Part shown: positions 7,133-8,232 of the stretch, one piece after another
Position numbering within the stretch: position 1 is the first letter of the stretch
How the letters are laid out: every line of letters begins with the position of its first letter
DNA from: Bacilli bacterium
GTDB taxonomy: Bacteria > Bacillota > Bacilli > Tumebacillales > JAQBPP01
Assembly (NCBI GenBank): GCA_028287455.1
Contig: JAQBPP010000070.1
Location: 1 to 8,232, forward strand
Reading direction: 5' to 3'
DNA: 8,232 bases
The notes under the pieces: model-generated
The model's database searches: none
Told to the model about the DNA's origin: nothing
Seen by the model: the letters and a program-made list of their open reading frames with translations, nothing else
Position numbers and translations under genes: made by a program

Positions 7133-7185
7133 AGGAAACCTTGTGCAGGAGCTGCTTTATCGCCTATTGCTCGAGGTGTTTTCCT
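7133..7185 (+). other. possible leader hairpin before the ABC gene
   Basis: AGGAAACCTTG (7133-7143) can pair with CGAGG (7172-7176) plus TTTCCT (7180-7185). This gives 11 pairs, one of them G-T, with a 3-base bulge, and the loop contains a small GCAG/CTGC stem. No T-run follows, so it is not a clear terminator for the upstream gene. A TATACT at 7123-7128 just upstream could be a -10 element but lacks a good -35. If that promoter is real, the hairpin would lie in the 5' leader of the ABC gene. Chance pairing is quite possible. Confidence 0.22.
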
Positions 7186-7207
7186 GACTGATACAAATTG
7201 GAAGGTG

Positions 7208-8232
7208 ATGGAGCATAGTAAAGTATGTCAAATGTTTTTGGGATGCGGCGTACCTATTGTTCCGAGTGGAACAACGACCGGTTATCGTTTTGGCAGCGTT
7301 GCTTATCTTGTCGGTTCCGATCACGCCGACTGAACTGTGGTTGGTCAAAATGCTAGTAGATCATATACAGGTTTGGACGGTGCAGGATCCGGTCGGACCC
7401 ATCATCATGTTAGCAGTATGGTTGACCCTTCTAATGCTTGCAAACAACATTGGCGGCGTACCGATTCCAATGGCGATGACGAGGCTGATGGAAATTGGAA
7501 CACTTGAGGAACAACGTCTGTTATTGAAAAAAACGTCCCGTCTTCCTCTTGCGGCTGTCGAGTCACCGATGATCAAGGATCTTCGTGAACGTGCGAATCA
7601 GATTTCACTTTATGAAATTTATAATACAGGCGTCCAATTGCTGCATCTTGCGCTTCGATCGGCGACGTTAATCGCTGTGATGCTTGCTTACGGTCAATGG
7701 ATTCCGGTTACCTCAGTATGTTTGGTCGCGGTGGTAGTATCTTTGGTTTCTGGTAAATCGGCAGAAAGCGTTGAACGATTGGCCCGCAAACAGACTCCGG
7801 ATCGGAGACTGCTTGAACATTATGCCACACTTATGACTAAACGGGAATCCGCTAAAGAAATCCGCTTATTCGGTCTAAATAACTTGTTAGCTAAACGTTG
7901 GTCAGACTTATACGAACAGCAAGCGCGGCAAACGGAGAGTGTCGTTTTTTCCACTGAAATTCGAAAACTCGGTCCAGAGATAATGATGGCGTTGATAAGC
8001 GGATTGTTAATCGCATTACTTGCATTGTTGCCTGGAGCGAACAAGCACACCGCAGGGGATTTCTCCTTGTTATTTATGGCTTTGACAATGTTGTTATCGC
8101 AGATGCCCGGTTTAATTGGACAAGGTGTATCTATGAAGAAACAATATATGAGATGGGAAGATTTTCGCGTATATATGGAGCTAGAAGAAGCGTGTGACTT
8201 ACAACAGTCGCTTAAAATTAATTCAGCAGATG
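7208..8232 (+). CDS. ABC exporter membrane domain, N-terminus out of frame, partial
   Basis: One frame is open from 7209 to the window end and encodes the membrane half of an ABC exporter (ABC_membrane type). Hydrophobic segments lie near 7281-7346, 7401-7457, 7659-7745 (probably a TM3/TM4 hairpin), 7981-8035 and 8062-8119, about six helices. The cytoplasmic loop motif AKEIRLFG (7851-7874) followed by LLAKRWSDLYEQQ is typical of this family. The window ends in the linker to the ATPase domain, so Walker motifs are not seen. The frame has no normal start near its N-terminus. The ATG at 7208, just after GGAAGG, reads MEHSK in another frame, and removing one base around 7218-7222 gives MEHSKYVKCFWDAAYLLFR, a plausible elbow helix running into TM1. 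The next in-frame starts are TTG 7257 and GTG 7266, both with weak ribosome sites. The substrate is unknown; drugs, peptides and lipids are all possible. Confidence 0.78.

Noticed and set aside
7112..7333. 73-codon open frame after the SLH gene
   Set aside because: From about 7220 on it is a shadow of the ABC exporter frame, which encodes recognisable transmembrane and loop motifs. Only its internal ATG at 7208 may matter, as the exporter start.
1..8232. Mobile elements, tRNA/rRNA genes, riboswitches or a defence system
   Set aside because: No transposase or integrase motifs, terminal inverted repeats, tRNA-like cloverleaf or known leader motif were recognised on reading either strand.

Overview
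The window suggests a low-to-mid GC Gram-positive (Bacillota) of the Bacillus/Paenibacillus/Alicyclobacillus type. The reasons are strong AGGAGG-like ribosome binding sites, TTG starts, lipoprotein solute-binding proteins, a cre-like site, and a surface protein that ends in S-layer homology (SLH) domains. I cannot name the genus. Every gene I support is on the + strand; minus-strand open frames look like shadows.

Layout: (1) 1-198 is the end of a YkgJ-type cysteine-cluster protein. (2) 251-991 is an alpha/beta hydrolase with a complete Ser-Asp-His triad. (3) 1096-2402 and 2449-3762 are two tandem, related ABC sugar-type solute-binding lipoproteins. The first is broken by what looks like a single missing base near 1273. 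The second is intact, but its start is preceded by a four-codon mini-ORF. No permease or ATPase for them lies nearby. (4) 3860-4444 is a YdeI/OmpD-associated family protein, and 4475-4804 is a DUF1697 protein lacking its C-terminal third. (5) 4829-7105 is a large exported protein with two tandem YcdB/YcdC-like modules joined by an SSVY repeat linker and followed by SLH domains for cell-wall anchoring. (6) From about 7208 to the window end is the membrane domain of an ABC exporter. Its N-terminus sits in two frames and its ATPase domain lies beyond the window.

The genes do not form one obvious pathway. The two solute-binding genes look co-transcribed and may be under carbon control. The rest reads as accessory chromosome of mixed content. 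The recurring theme is disrupted or shortened genes: one frameshifted SBP, a displaced start in the second SBP, a truncated DUF1697 gene and an out-of-frame N-terminus in the ABC exporter. This means either local gene decay or single-base indel errors in the assembly, and the sequence alone cannot separate the two. I found no convincing new system. The most unusual single gene is the duplicated YcdB/SLH surface protein.
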